A stretch of DNA of 64,000 bases from Pseudomonas fluorescens (GCF_005938625.1 NZ_VCNJ01000057.1:42660-106659); one strand, 5' to 3'; positions 7,795 through 17,289 are shown, numbered from the stretch's first letter. The notes: generated by a model not told the origin, from the sequence alone. Numbers and translations: made by a program.

Positions 7795-8025
7795 TCAGCC
7801 GGACGATTCGCGGGCCGGTAGTGGGGAACTGACTGCGTTGAGACGCTTGCATTCGCGCTGCGCGTCTTCCTCGGCGTCGTAGCCATCGCCGATGAAACCG
7901 CCCGTGCGCGTGTCACAGATGCGATGCCAGCCAATGGCTTCTGCGGGATCATGCTGGCTGTCACCGGCGCGTCGGCCGTGAATGATGATCTTGTTGCAAC
8001 GCTTCACGACGAAAATGTCTTCCAT
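7795..8025 (-). CDS. small unknown protein
   Basis: A 76-residue protein starting MEDIFVVKRCNKIIIH. An upstream in-frame ATG (8145) would overlap the ABC-F gene's 3' end; the internal ATG at 8025 looks more natural, though its GGTGA ribosome site is only moderate. The central part AIGWHRICDTRTGGFIGDGYDAEEDA is conserved-looking but not a family I can name. Confidence 0.55.
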   Translation of the reverse strand: MEDIFVVKRCNKIIIHGRRAGDSQHDPAEAIGWHRICDTRTGGFIGDGYDAEEDAQRECKRLNAVSSPLPARESSG

Positions 8026-8096
8026 GGCGTCACCGCAGCTGATTCGTGTCACATCAACTATAGAAGCCCACGGCAATCGTGCAAAAAATACACCGT

Positions 8097-9734
8097 TCAG
8101 CTCGTCGGTTGCCAGCGCCAGCCCTCGGAGTGCCAAGTCAGACAATGGCTTGGGTTTAACGCGTGTAGAAACGCCTGATCGTGGGAAACCACGACAATCG
8201 CTCCAGGAAATGTCTGCAAGGCGTGTTCGAAAGCTTCCACCGAAGCCAGATCAAGATGATTGGTGGGCTCATCCAGCAGTAGTAATTGCGCGGGTGTCTG
8301 GCGCCACAGTGCCAGCGCAAGTGCAGCTTTCAGGCGTTCGCCACCACTGAGTGAGGCGCAAGGCCGAGTGACACGCTGCGCATCCAGTTGCAGCTGAGCG
8401 AGGTAACTGCGCAACGTGCCTTCGCTCAGGGGCGTGTGCTGTGCCTGCAACTGATCGACAATGGAGGAGTGGTCATCCAGCAATTTCAGCTGTTGATCGA
8501 GAAAGGCAAATGGCACATGCGTGTTGCACTCGCCACTGACGGGCGACTCTTCGCCTGCGAGCAATTTCAACAACGTCGATTTGCCACAACCGTTGTGCCC
8601 GCTGACAGCAATACGCATCGGTCCTTGAAGGATGAGATCAAGTCGCGTGCTGGGCGCATCGACCGGCAACCATGGCAAGCACGCGTCGATCAGCGTGCAC
8701 ACCCGGCGGTTACTCGGAACCACACTGCCCGGTAGATTGATCAGCATGCCGTCGTCCGCCAGCACATTGGCGTACGCCTCACGAACGCGCTCATCCAGAT
8801 CGGCCTTGCGTGCCTGATGGCCGACTTTTATGTGCCCCATGATGTCCCGCGCGGCCGCTTTCAACGCGGCCCGTTCGAACCCAGAGACGTTGGCAGTTTG
8901 CGCATTGCGCCGGCTGCCGGCCGCATGGCGCTGAATCGTGTCGTGCTCGCGTTGCAGTCGCGTGCGTTCGCGCTGACGCTCTATACGGGCCTGATCGAGC
9001 TGCGCCTGCGCCGCTTGTTGATGTACCCGGCGATGCTCGGCGAATTCCGAAAACCGTCCGCTGAAGACGCTTGCCCCCAGAGGCGTAAGTTCGACGATTC
9101 GCTGCATGTGCTCCAGCAGTTGCCGGTCGTGGCTGACGATAATCAGGCCACCATGCCAGCGTTCAAGCCAACTCATCAGCCACTGCCGACCGGCAGAGTC
9201 GAGGTGGTTGGTGGGTTCGTCGAGGAGAAGCAACTGCGCCTGACTCAGCAGTGCACCGATCAAGGCAATTCTGGCTTGTTGGCCACCGCTGAGATTTTCG
9301 GTCAGATCCGTCGCGGTGATATCGGTCAGCCCGGCCTCATCGAGCATTTGGCGCAAACGTTCCGTCAGATCCCAGCGTTCGCCGATGAGATCGAAATCTT
9401 CGGTTGTGGCATAACCGAGTTTCAGTCGATCCAGTGCGCGGAGCACCGTGGCTGTTCCAGTCGCGTCAGCTACGGTTTGTCCCTGTGTGGTGACGAAGGT
9501 TTGGGCGACATAGTGCGCGGACGCTGAACGTACCACGCTGCCGGAGTCAGGCTGCAAATCCCCGGCAATCAGACGTGCGAGCACACTTTTGCCGACGCCA
9601 TTGCGCCCGACGATAGCGGTCGGTTGACCATCAAGGTTCAGGTTCAGGTTTTCGAAAAGCGTTGCACCATTGGCAAACTGAAAACCCAGTTGATTCAGGG
9701 AAACGAGTGCGGCTGTACGCGAGACGTGAGTCAT
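8097..9734 (-). CDS. ABC-F family ATPase
   Basis: A 545-residue protein with two ABC ATPase domains and no membrane segments, as in the ABC-F family that acts on ribosomes. Domain 1 has Walker A GRNGVGKS, signature LSGGQQ and Walker B LLLLDEPTNHLD. Domain 2 has GHNGCGKS, LSGGE and LLLLDEPTNHLD. A basic, helical linker (QARIERQRERTRLQREH) separates them. The start at 9734 (MTHVSRTAAL) is set by GGAGGTG at a proper distance; the frame's earlier ATG lies inside or before that site. Whether it is a translation factor or an antibiotic-protection protein cannot be told. Confidence 0.92.
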   Translation of the reverse strand: MTHVSRTAALVSLNQLGFQFANGATLFENLNLNLDGQPTAIVGRNGVGKSVLARLIAGDLQPDSGSVVRSASAHYVAQTFVTTQGQTVADATGTATVLRALDRLKLGYATTEDFDLIGERWDLTERLRQMLDEAGLTDITATDLTENLSGGQQARIALIGALLSQAQLLLLDEPTNHLDSAGRQWLMSWLERWHGGLIIVSHDRQLLEHMQRIVELTPLGASVFSGRFSEFAEHRRVHQQAAQAQLDQARIERQRERTRLQREHDTIQRHAAGSRRNAQTANVSGFERAALKAAARDIMGHIKVGHQARKADLDERVREAYANVLADDGMLINLPGSVVPSNRRVCTLIDACLPWLPVDAPSTRLDLILQGPMRIAVSGHNGCGKSTLLKLLAGEESPVSGECNTHVPFAFLDQQLKLLDDHSSIVDQLQAQHTPLSEGTLRSYLAQLQLDAQRVTRPCASLSGGERLKAALALALWRQTPAQLLLLDEPTNHLDLASVEAFEHALQTFPGAIVVVSHDQAFLHALNPSHCLTWHSEGWRWQPTS

Positions 9735-9877
9735 CGGCACCTCCAAAAAATGTCGTGGACACTGACAAGCACCGAGAGGGCGTGTCGCGATTACATTTTT
9801 AGAAGGCTGGGTTGTTCACTTCTGCGGTCGTCCGGAGGGTGAGAAGGTGGCTAGCCTAGACGACGCTGTGCAGCGGA

Positions 9878-10915
9878 TCAAGGCACGTCGGTCATTTCGC
9901 TCATTCGCTCAAGAAACATCGCCAACGCCACTTCCTCTGCACGCAAGCCCTTGCGCACGCGCGGACGGGGCAGTTCAGCGAGGGCGCCGAGCATGAATTT
10001 TTCTACCACGGCGGGGTGGATGTAGCATTTTCGGCAGACCGCTGGGGTGTTGCCCAACTGCTTGGCGACGCCTTTGACCATCTCCACCACATGCCGTTTG
10101 GCTTCCGTCTCGGACTCCCATTGCAACTCGCGCAACACCGCCAAGGCCAACGCGCTGCCCGCCCAGGTGCGATAATCCTTGGCGGTGAAATCGGCGCCGG
10201 TCAGGGTTTGCAGGTAGGTGTTGACGTCGGAAGAGCTGACGGTGTGACGTTCGCCGTTTTCATCCAGGTACTGAAACAGGTTCTGTCCGGGAATCTCCAG
10301 ACAGCGCTTGATGATGCGCGCCAGGCGTCGATCCTTGACGGTGATCTGGTGTTCGATGCCGCTCTTGCCGCGGAACTGGAACAGGATCGCGCTGCCGTTG
10401 ACCTCGACATGTCGGCTACGCAGGGTGGTCAGGCCGTAGGAACGGTTGTCACGGGCGTATTGCGTGTTGCCAACGCGGATCAGCGTGGCATCGAGCAGGG
10501 TGATTACCGTGGCCATGACCTTGTCGCGACTGAAGCCGGGCGCCGCCAGTAGCGCTTCCAGTTGCTTGCGCAATTTCGGCAACGCCAGACCGAACTCGCG
10601 CAGCCGCGAATATTTGTCGGCATCGCGCACTTCGCGCCAGCGAGCGTGATAACGATATTGCTTGCGGCCACGGGCATCACGGCCGGTGGCTTGCAGATGA
10701 CCGCGCGGGTCGGGGCAAATCCACACGTCGGTATAGGCTGGCGGTACGGCGAGGGCATTGATGCGTTTGATTTCGTCCGGATCGCTGATGCGCTGGCCGG
10801 ACGGTTCGAAGTAGCTGAACTTGCCACGCAGTTTTTTGCGGGTGATACCGGGCTGGGTGTCATCGACGTAATGCAGGTCGGATGGCAATTCGGCGATCAA
10901 CTCGGTGTCGGGCAT
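9878..10915 (-). CDS. type IB DNA topoisomerase
   Basis: A 345-residue, poxvirus-like bacterial topoisomerase IB, which relaxes supercoils through a 3'-phosphotyrosine intermediate. Visible features: N-terminal domain (TRKKLRGKFSYFEPSG, PPAYTDVWICPDPRGHLQA), RVGNTQYARDN and GLTTLRSRHV, FRGKSGIEH, the YRTWAGSALAL arginine block, and the catalytic Tyr in RKCYIHPAVVEKF near residue 300. The start MPDTELIAEL at 10915 is favoured by AAGGAAA upstream; the longer frame adds 16 non-family residues. Same strand as the mod operon but about 70 bases away. Confidence 0.93.
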   Translation of the reverse strand: MPDTELIAELPSDLHYVDDTQPGITRKKLRGKFSYFEPSGQRISDPDEIKRINALAVPPAYTDVWICPDPRGHLQATGRDARGRKQYRYHARWREVRDADKYSRLREFGLALPKLRKQLEALLAAPGFSRDKVMATVITLLDATLIRVGNTQYARDNRSYGLTTLRSRHVEVNGSAILFQFRGKSGIEHQITVKDRRLARIIKRCLEIPGQNLFQYLDENGERHTVSSSDVNTYLQTLTGADFTAKDYRTWAGSALALAVLRELQWESETEAKRHVVEMVKGVAKQLGNTPAVCRKCYIHPAVVEKFMLGALAELPRPRVRKGLRAEEVALAMFLERMSEMTDVP

Positions 10916-10987
10916 GGCGGTTTCCTTCGATGGCGAGGCGTTCTGTACAACGATTGACCGCACGCTATTGCCGTCGTGCCGAATGAT

Positions 10988-12067
10988 TCAGGCGAGGACC
11001 GCGACCGCTTTGATCTGCGCCCATAATTGCTGGCCCGGGTGCACGCCCAATTGATCTCTGGAATAGCGCGTGATGCGCGCGAGCAGCGGGGTGCCGCCCG
11101 CATCGATACGAATCAGCACGTGGGCGGCGTTGTCGGCCGACTGCTCGCTGACCACCGTCACCGGCAGTCGATTGAGAATGCTGCTGAACTCGCTATTCTG
11201 CAGGGTCAGGCTGATATCGCGGGCATGTACCTTGCAGCGCAGGGCCTGACCCACTGCCATTGGCGCGTGCGTCACCCGAATGCTCATCTCGGTCGCCGGC
11301 AATTGCAGGCTCAGTAATTGGTAGTCCGCATCGTAGGCACAAACCTGGCCTTCAATGATCACGCCTGCGTCATCGCCCATCGCCATCGGCAGATCCAGAC
11401 GTGCGAGGGTTTCGCCGATCGGGCCGCTGGCCAATGCTTTGCCTTCGCTGAGCAACACCAGGTGATCGGCCAACCGTGCGACTTCATCCTGGGCGTGACT
11501 GACGTACAGCACTGGAATGTCCAGTTCGTCATGCAGGCGTTGCAGGTAAGGCAGGATTTCACCTTTGCGCTGACTGTCGAGCGCCGCCAGTGGCTCATCC
11601 ATCAGCAACAGTTTCGGGCTGGTCAGTAACGCTCGGGCGATGCCGACACGCTGGCGCTCGCCTCCCGACAAGTGCTGCGGATGACGTTCGAGCAAATGAC
11701 CGATGCCCAAGAGTTCGGTGGCCTGCGCCATGTCGACCCGACGCTGCGACTTGGCAATGCGCTTGAGGCCGAATTGCAGATTGGCCAACACCGACAGGTG
11801 CGGAAACAGACTGGCTTCCTGAAACACATAGCCGAGCGCACGTTTGTGCGGCGGGACGAAAATGCCGTTGTCGCTGTCCTGCCAGACTTCGTCGTTGATC
11901 CGGATAAAGCCCTGTTCGGCGCGCTCAAGTCCGGCGATGCAACGCAGGCAGGTGGTTTTACCTGAGCCGGAGTGCCCATAAAGCGCAGTCACCCCGCGGC
12001 CCGGCAAGTTCAGGTCGACGTCGAGGCTGAAACCCGAATAGGCAATGTTCAAACGTACATCGATCAT
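10988..12067 (-). CDS. modC: molybdate ABC transporter ATP-binding protein
   Basis: A 359-residue ATPase of the molybdate importer. Walker A GHSGSGKTT, signature LSGGERQRVGIARALL and Walker B LLLMDEPLAALD are in the first 170 residues; a C-terminal MOP/TOBE-like domain follows (SIRVTHAPMAVGQALRCKVHARDISL). ATG 12067 is preferred to the TTG one codon earlier. It starts three bases after the modB stop, completing a modA-modB-modC operon. Confidence 0.96.
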   Translation of the reverse strand: MIDVRLNIAYSGFSLDVDLNLPGRGVTALYGHSGSGKTTCLRCIAGLERAEQGFIRINDEVWQDSDNGIFVPPHKRALGYVFQEASLFPHLSVLANLQFGLKRIAKSQRRVDMAQATELLGIGHLLERHPQHLSGGERQRVGIARALLTSPKLLLMDEPLAALDSQRKGEILPYLQRLHDELDIPVLYVSHAQDEVARLADHLVLLSEGKALASGPIGETLARLDLPMAMGDDAGVIIEGQVCAYDADYQLLSLQLPATEMSIRVTHAPMAVGQALRCKVHARDISLTLQNSEFSSILNRLPVTVVSEQSADNAAHVLIRIDAGGTPLLARITRYSRDQLGVHPGQQLWAQIKAVAVLA

Positions 12068-12070
12068 CAA

Positions 12071-12751
12071 TCAGCTCCAGCCTGCGCGAGTCTTGCGGCT
12101 GGAGTACAACGCCAGCAACACCAGAAACGAGAACACCAGCATCGCCCCGGCCAGCCAATGCGCCTGTGCGTATTCCATCGCTTCGACGTGGTCATAAATT
12201 TGTACGGAAACTACGCGGGTCTTGTCGGGAATGTTGCCGCCGATCATCAGCACCACGCCGAATTCACCGACGGTATGCGCGAAACCGAGGATCGCCGCCG
12301 TGACAAAACCGGGGCGAGCCAGTGGCAGAATCACGCTGAAAAAAGTGTCCCAGGGATTGGCGCGCAGGGTAGCGGCGACTTCCAGTGGGCGGGTGCCGAT
12401 CGCTGAGAACGCGTTTTGCAACGGTTGCACCACGAACGGCATGGAATAGATCACCGAGCCGATCACCAGCCCGGTAAAGCTGAAAGTCAGGGTGCCCAGG
12501 CCCAGCCATTGGGTGAATTGGCCGAGAAACCCGTGCGGGCCCATCATCAGTAACAGGTAGAAACCGATCACGGTCGGGGGCAGCACAAGGGGCAGGGCGA
12601 CGATCGCCCCGATCGGGCCGCGCAACCACGAACGGGTGCGCGACAGCCACAGGGCAATCGGAGTGCCGACAACCAGCAGGATCGCGGTGGTCAGGGACGC
12701 CAGTTTCAGGGTCAGCCAGATCGCCGCGAAATCGGCAGTCGTCAGCGACAT
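12071..12751 (-). CDS. modB: molybdate ABC transporter permease
   Basis: A 226-residue inner-membrane permease with about five hydrophobic helices and the cytoplasmic EAA-type loop (EVAATLRANPWDTFFSVILPLARPG) that contacts ModC. LPLVLPPTVIGFYLL is typical of ModB. Its start abuts the modA stop, so the genes are read as one unit. Confidence 0.96.
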   Translation of the reverse strand: MSLTTADFAAIWLTLKLASLTTAILLVVGTPIALWLSRTRSWLRGPIGAIVALPLVLPPTVIGFYLLLMMGPHGFLGQFTQWLGLGTLTFSFTGLVIGSVIYSMPFVVQPLQNAFSAIGTRPLEVAATLRANPWDTFFSVILPLARPGFVTAAILGFAHTVGEFGVVLMIGGNIPDKTRVVSVQIYDHVEAMEYAQAHWLAGAMLVFSFLVLLALYSSRKTRAGWS

Positions 12752-13519
12752 TTAGAGCTGATAACCGTAGGACTTGATCACTGCAGCGGCTTTCGGGCCT
12801 TTGAGGTATTCAACCAGGGCCTTGGCGGCGGCGTTGTCTTTGCCTTTGTTGAGAATCACGGCGTCTTGTTTGATCGGGTCGTGCATGCTGGCAGGGACGA
12901 TCCATGCCGAACCGCTGCTGACTTTGCCGTCCTTGTAGATCTGCGACAGGGCGACAAAACCCAGCTCGGCGTTGCCGGTCGAAACGAACTGGTAAGCCTG
13001 AGTGATGTTCTGACCTTCAACGATCTTGGCTTTGGTGGCTTCGGTCAGCTTGAGCTTTTCCAGCACTTGCGTAGCGGCCAGACCGTAGGGAGCCGCTTTC
13101 GGATTGGCGATGGACAGGTGCTGGTATTCGTTCTTTTTCAGCACCTCGCCTTTTGCATCGACATAGCCTTCTTTCGCCGACCACAGCGCCAGCGTGCCGA
13201 TGGCGTAGGTGAAGCGCGAACCTTTGACGGTGTCGCCTTCTTTTTCAAGTTTTTCCGGGGTGGTGTCGTCAGCCGAGAGGAACACTTCAAACGGCGCGCC
13301 GTTCTTGATCTGGGTGTAGAACTGGCCAGTGGCGCCATAGGCTGCGACCAGTTTGTGGCCGGTGTCTTTCTCAAAGTCGGCGGCGATGGCCTGGATCGGT
13401 GCAGTGAAGTTGGCGGCTACCGCTACCTGGACTTCATCAGCCTGAGCAGCGCCGAAGGCGAAGGTCGCCAGCAAAGCGGCCAGGCAGGTAGGGGCAAAAC
13501 GTGAGGCACGAATGGTCAT
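12752..13519 (-). CDS. modA: molybdate-binding periplasmic protein
   Basis: A 255-residue periplasmic binding protein. The signal peptide runs MTIRASRFAPTCLAALLATF to an AQA cleavage site, then the mature start DEVQVAVAANFTAPIQAIA, a hallmark of ModA. YGATGQFYTQIKNGAPFEVFLSAD carries oxyanion-binding residues. The start at 13519 has GGAG seven bases upstream; the longer frame would place the signal peptide internally. A perfect ModE-type palindrome lies about 75 bases upstream. Confidence 0.96.
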   Translation of the reverse strand: MTIRASRFAPTCLAALLATFAFGAAQADEVQVAVAANFTAPIQAIAADFEKDTGHKLVAAYGATGQFYTQIKNGAPFEVFLSADDTTPEKLEKEGDTVKGSRFTYAIGTLALWSAKEGYVDAKGEVLKKNEYQHLSIANPKAAPYGLAATQVLEKLKLTEATKAKIVEGQNITQAYQFVSTGNAELGFVALSQIYKDGKVSSGSAWIVPASMHDPIKQDAVILNKGKDNAAAKALVEYLKGPKAAAVIKSYGYQL

Positions 13520-13592
13520 GTAACAGCTCCGTTGTTGGCGTGTGCACTGGGCAGTTATTGTTGGAGGTGGACTGCGCCGATGCGAGGGTGTA

Positions 13593-13620
13593 TTCGCTAT
13601 ATAGAGAAATATATAGCGAA
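13593..13620 (-). promoter_or_regulatory. ModE-type operator upstream of modA
   Basis: A perfect palindrome with arms TTCGCTATATA and TATATAGCGAA and a 6-base spacer, 74 bases before the modA ATG. It matches the known ModE box pattern (CGnTATATA, spacer, TATATnnCG). ModE with molybdate would repress the operon. No modE gene is present in this window. Confidence 0.85.
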
Positions 13621-13687
13621 ATGCCGCCAAACGGGAAGCGTTGGTTAAAACCAGAGTGAGGATGCTTGGGCCTCAGTCTTTCCAGCG

Positions 13688-14752
13688 TCACTGGCGAGTG
13701 AGTTTTGCCAATGCACCTTCGGCCAATTGCCGGGTCAGTTCAGCACTGCCAATGTCTTTGCCGAGAGTGAATGCCTGACCGGCCCAGAGGTTGGCAAACG
13801 CGGCTTCGTTGATCGCTCGCAACGGCATCAGCGCACCACCGGCCAGAGGAAATGCCGGTGCCTTCGGCGACATCGGACCCAGTTCACGCATGATGCGGTT
13901 GAGAATACCCCGCGCTGGTCGCCCGGTGAAGATATTTGTGATCGCCGTTTCGCTCTCTTTGGCGGTGCGCAGCGCTTTGTGGTGAGCGGCGCTGACTTTC
14001 GCTTCCGGGGTGAACAGATAGGCTGTGCCGACCTGTACTGCCGAAGCGCCCAACAGGAACGCCGCCGCCACACCGCGAGCATCGGCAATGGCCCCGGCAG
14101 CAATCACCGGCACTTCCACCGCATCAACTACCTGAGGCACCAGGGCAAACGTGCCGACCTGACTGCTCAGATCATCACTGAGAAACATGCCGCGATGGCC
14201 GCCGGCTTCGTAGCCCATGGCGATAATCGCGTCGCAGCCGTGCTGTTCCAACCAGATCGCTTCATCAACAGTGGTGGCCGAGGAGAGAATTTTCGCCCCG
14301 GTTGCCTTGACGCGGTCGAGCAGGGATTTCTCTGGTAGTCCGAAGTGGAAGCTCACGACCTCAGGTCGAAATTCTTCCAGCACTGCACAGGCCGCCGCAT
14401 CGAACGGCGCCCGGTTGGACACCGGCGTCGGTGCAGCGAAATCGGCACCCAGTTCGCGGTAGTACGGCTCCAGCAGCTGCTTCCAGTCACGTGCGCGTTG
14501 CTCATCGGCCGCCGGTGGCTGATGGCAGAAGAAGTTGACGTTGAAGGGCTTGTCGGTGTGCTGGCGAATGGTTTTCAGTTCTTCGCGCAATTGCTCAAGA
14601 CTCAGCATCGCCGCCGGCATCGAACCCAGTCCACCGGCATTGCAGACGGCGATGACCATGGACGAATTCGTCGCACCGGCCATAGGGCCCTGGATGATCG
14701 GCAATTCAATACCGAGCAGGTCAAGAATGCGGGTGTCTGGCCATTGGCTCAT
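13688..14752 (-). CDS. nitronate monooxygenase (2-nitropropane dioxygenase family)
   Basis: A 354-residue FMN enzyme with a TIM-barrel fold that oxidises nitronates such as propionate 3-nitronate. Characteristic stretches: ELPIIQGPMAGATNSSMVIAV at the N-terminus, NVNFFCHQPP, SFHFGLPEK, AIIAMGYEAGGHRGMF with the catalytic His, VIAAGAIADARGVAAAFLLG, and GTAYLFTPEAK. Length and motifs agree with class I enzymes. It stands alone, with modA upstream on the same strand and an unrelated surface gene behind. Confidence 0.92.
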   Translation of the reverse strand: MSQWPDTRILDLLGIELPIIQGPMAGATNSSMVIAVCNAGGLGSMPAAMLSLEQLREELKTIRQHTDKPFNVNFFCHQPPAADEQRARDWKQLLEPYYRELGADFAAPTPVSNRAPFDAAACAVLEEFRPEVVSFHFGLPEKSLLDRVKATGAKILSSATTVDEAIWLEQHGCDAIIAMGYEAGGHRGMFLSDDLSSQVGTFALVPQVVDAVEVPVIAAGAIADARGVAAAFLLGASAVQVGTAYLFTPEAKVSAAHHKALRTAKESETAITNIFTGRPARGILNRIMRELGPMSPKAPAFPLAGGALMPLRAINEAAFANLWAGQAFTLGKDIGSAELTRQLAEGALAKLTRQ

Positions 14753-14850
14753 TGAAGCTGTTCTCCGAACGATGAAAGGCAGAGCCGGTTTTCTATCAGC
14801 AAAACCGGATCCGCAGCCAGTCCGAAATTCAGAACAACCCGTGCAGTTTT

Positions 14851-17289
14851 TCAGCGTCGATGGAATCCGCCGCCACCGCCACCACCGAACGAGTGATTCA
14901 TGAATTGCGAGGAATCGTGAAAATTGTTGGTGCGCTGGTTGCCGAAATTGCGTGCGGCGGATTCACGGTTAAGGTTCTGCAATTGGGCATTGTTGTTGAC
15001 GGGGGCAGTGCGAGTCGCGCCGCTCCCGACCATCGATTGCCAGCCATTATCGGTCTTCTTGTACACGTTACCGTCGTGTCCCGCGTAGACGTTGTCGCCC
15101 ACATGTGCAGCGCCGCCATTGCGCCCTCGAACGCCGCCATATCGAGTGGTGTCGCCGGTGTTGGGGTTGTACACGGCGCCGCGATTGGCGGTGACTTGCG
15201 CGCCGTTGCGCGCATTGCCGGCGGTAACGCGTTCGCCGGCAATGGCGCCCCCATTCGGTCCAACTGTCACGCCACTGCGCCCGGCTGCGTAGTTGCCGGT
15301 GTAGACGTTGTGCACGGCACCGCGTTGACCGGCAGCCGCGACGCCGGTGCGTGAGTTGTAGGAAGCGCCGACCTGACCGGCCCAGCGATTACCGGTCCAG
15401 GCGTTGTACCCAGCGCCCGAGCGACTGACCGTCGCTCGATCACCCCACTGATGGTAGATATTACCGGTGGTCCCGGCCCAGCCACCTGGACCCCAGGCCA
15501 CCGCGCCTCCGTGATAACCGTAAGCGGCTCCACCCCAAGCCAGTGGCGCCGGATACAAGTGCGGTCCCCAGGCGTAACCCCAGCCGTAATTGCCCCACCA
15601 CGGGTATGCGCCCCAACCCCAGCCCATCGCCACAGTGCTGCCGCCCCAGCTCCAGCCGAAACCGAAACCGAAGGTCCAGCCCGTCCACGGCGTATAGCGA
15701 ATGGCGACACCGAAACCGTAAGTCACCGGCGGGCCATACCAGACGCTGCCCACCCAAGGCGTGTAGGGATAACCGGTGCCATACACCACGACGCCTGTGG
15801 CCGGATCCAGATTTGAACCCTGATAACCCGGTGTGTAGCCGACCACCACAGTATCGCCGCTGGACTCGTAGACTTTGACGTAGGTGAGGTAATGCATGGG
15901 CGAACTCGGCGGGATCGAATAGATCACCGCCGGCACAGAGCTGGCCACAACCCAAGGACCATTCACGGTAGTGGCGGTGAACCAGATACCGTTTTCCACC
16001 GCGTACCAACTGTCGTTATCGACACGGATGATGGGCGTTGCGCTGTTGACCACATATTGCAGGGTGGTGGTGTTGATCGCTTTGAGTTGCGGCTCGCCAT
16101 CGAACTGTGGCGCGGTCATTTTTACTGCGCTTTTCTTGATTGCCGACGTCTGCGGAATAGTCGCGGCAATGGCTGCTTCTTTGGCTTGCGGGGTGCCGGC
16201 GACCGAAGCTTTGACGTTTTCCTTCGGGCTGTCGTCGGGGATGTTGGCGAAATCTGCCGGCAGCTTGTCTGCCGGGGTAAACGTCCACGGGCCATTCATT
16301 TCAGTGGCGCGAAACCAGCGTCCGGAGATCAGCACATAGCTGTTCTGGTCACCGATTTCCTTGAAGATGTGCCCGGTGGTATTGGTGACATACAGCAAGC
16401 CTGTGCCCTGAATCGGCGACCATTGCGCCGCGCCGTCAGTGACCAGCAGTTCGGTGGGCGTGGTTGCGACGAAAATCCTTGGCTGTGGTGGTTTGGCCAG
16501 ACTGGGGATCTTGTCTTTCGGGTCGCTTTGCCCGGTCAGCAGATCCACTTGCCGGCTCTGAATGGCGGCCTGCTTGGCTTTCTCCAGTTCCGCTGGTGGT
16601 GAGGCCATACGCGTATACGCGCCATTGATCTGGTCAGAGACCATCCAGCCATCGAAGACGTGCAGGTAATGTTTGCCCTGTGCGTCCTTCAACAACAGCG
16701 GGCGAGTGTTGATCACCCGTTGCAGCGCCGTGCCATCTACCGGCCGGTAGGCCGCATCGCCATCTATATAGACGAGCAGGGCGGGTACGTCGGAACTGAT
16801 GATGCTCGGCGGGGTGTTTTCCAGTGGCGCGTTGTCAGCTTTCTGTTCTGCCGAGAGTACGCCGACAGCAGCTTCGAGTTGATCCAGCGAGATGGTCTTC
16901 TTGCGGTTATCGGCGTCCTTCTGCAGAGCTGCGATCCAGGTGTCGGCTTGACTGGCATCAGCCGGGAAGTCGGCTTTGAGGATCTTGTACTGATCCAGCG
17001 CGACCCAGCGCGTAGCCTTGTCGACCAGCGTATGCGCGCTGAATTGCACGATCCCGTAGGTGGACTTGCCGTCGGCAGCGGTGGCTTCGACGGCTGCGCG
17101 GGCGTTGAGGGTGTAACCGTCCCAGCTGTCGAGTTGCGGTTGATACACCGTCAGTTTCGCCTTGCCGCTGGTGATGACTTGCGGCCAGGCCGGCTCGCTC
17201 GGAGCCTCGGTGACTGGTGCCGCCCAGGCACTGCCGAACGTCAGCAGGCACAGCATCAACATCGCGAACAGCGAGCGCGGGTAAGACAT
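14851..17289 (-). CDS. large exported Gly/Trp-rich protein (carbohydrate-binding-like)
   Basis: An 812-residue protein with a clear signal peptide (MSYPRSLFAMLMLCLLTFGS... to AWA-AP). The first 500 residues contain three related beta-rich units, each ending with W-F-x-A-T-x-x-N-G-P-W (residues around WFRATEMNGPWTF and WFTATTVNGPWVV; a weaker DGWMVSDQINGAY). The remainder is Gly/Trp/Tyr-rich (WGWGAYPWWGNYGWGYAWG), then repeats of the form A-G-x-x-G-A-V-x-N-x-x-T-G, and ends in seven glycines before FHRR. Proteins of this look are annotated as carbohydrate-binding family V/XII in Pseudomonas; the real function is unknown. Start 17289 has GGAGC six bases upstream; the frame is open much further upstream, but that part lies antisense to the next gene. 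Confidence 0.82.
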   Translation of the reverse strand: MSYPRSLFAMLMLCLLTFGSAWAAPVTEAPSEPAWPQVITSGKAKLTVYQPQLDSWDGYTLNARAAVEATAADGKSTYGIVQFSAHTLVDKATRWVALDQYKILKADFPADASQADTWIAALQKDADNRKKTISLDQLEAAVGVLSAEQKADNAPLENTPPSIISSDVPALLVYIDGDAAYRPVDGTALQRVINTRPLLLKDAQGKHYLHVFDGWMVSDQINGAYTRMASPPAELEKAKQAAIQSRQVDLLTGQSDPKDKIPSLAKPPQPRIFVATTPTELLVTDGAAQWSPIQGTGLLYVTNTTGHIFKEIGDQNSYVLISGRWFRATEMNGPWTFTPADKLPADFANIPDDSPKENVKASVAGTPQAKEAAIAATIPQTSAIKKSAVKMTAPQFDGEPQLKAINTTTLQYVVNSATPIIRVDNDSWYAVENGIWFTATTVNGPWVVASSVPAVIYSIPPSSPMHYLTYVKVYESSGDTVVVGYTPGYQGSNLDPATGVVVYGTGYPYTPWVGSVWYGPPVTYGFGVAIRYTPWTGWTFGFGFGWSWGGSTVAMGWGWGAYPWWGNYGWGYAWGPHLYPAPLAWGGAAYGYHGGAVAWGPGGWAGTTGNIYHQWGDRATVSRSGAGYNAWTGNRWAGQVGASYNSRTGVAAAGQRGAVHNVYTGNYAAGRSGVTVGPNGGAIAGERVTAGNARNGAQVTANRGAVYNPNTGDTTRYGGVRGRNGGAAHVGDNVYAGHDGNVYKKTDNGWQSMVGSGATRTAPVNNNAQLQNLNRESAARNFGNQRTNNFHDSSQFMNHSFGGGGGGGFHRR

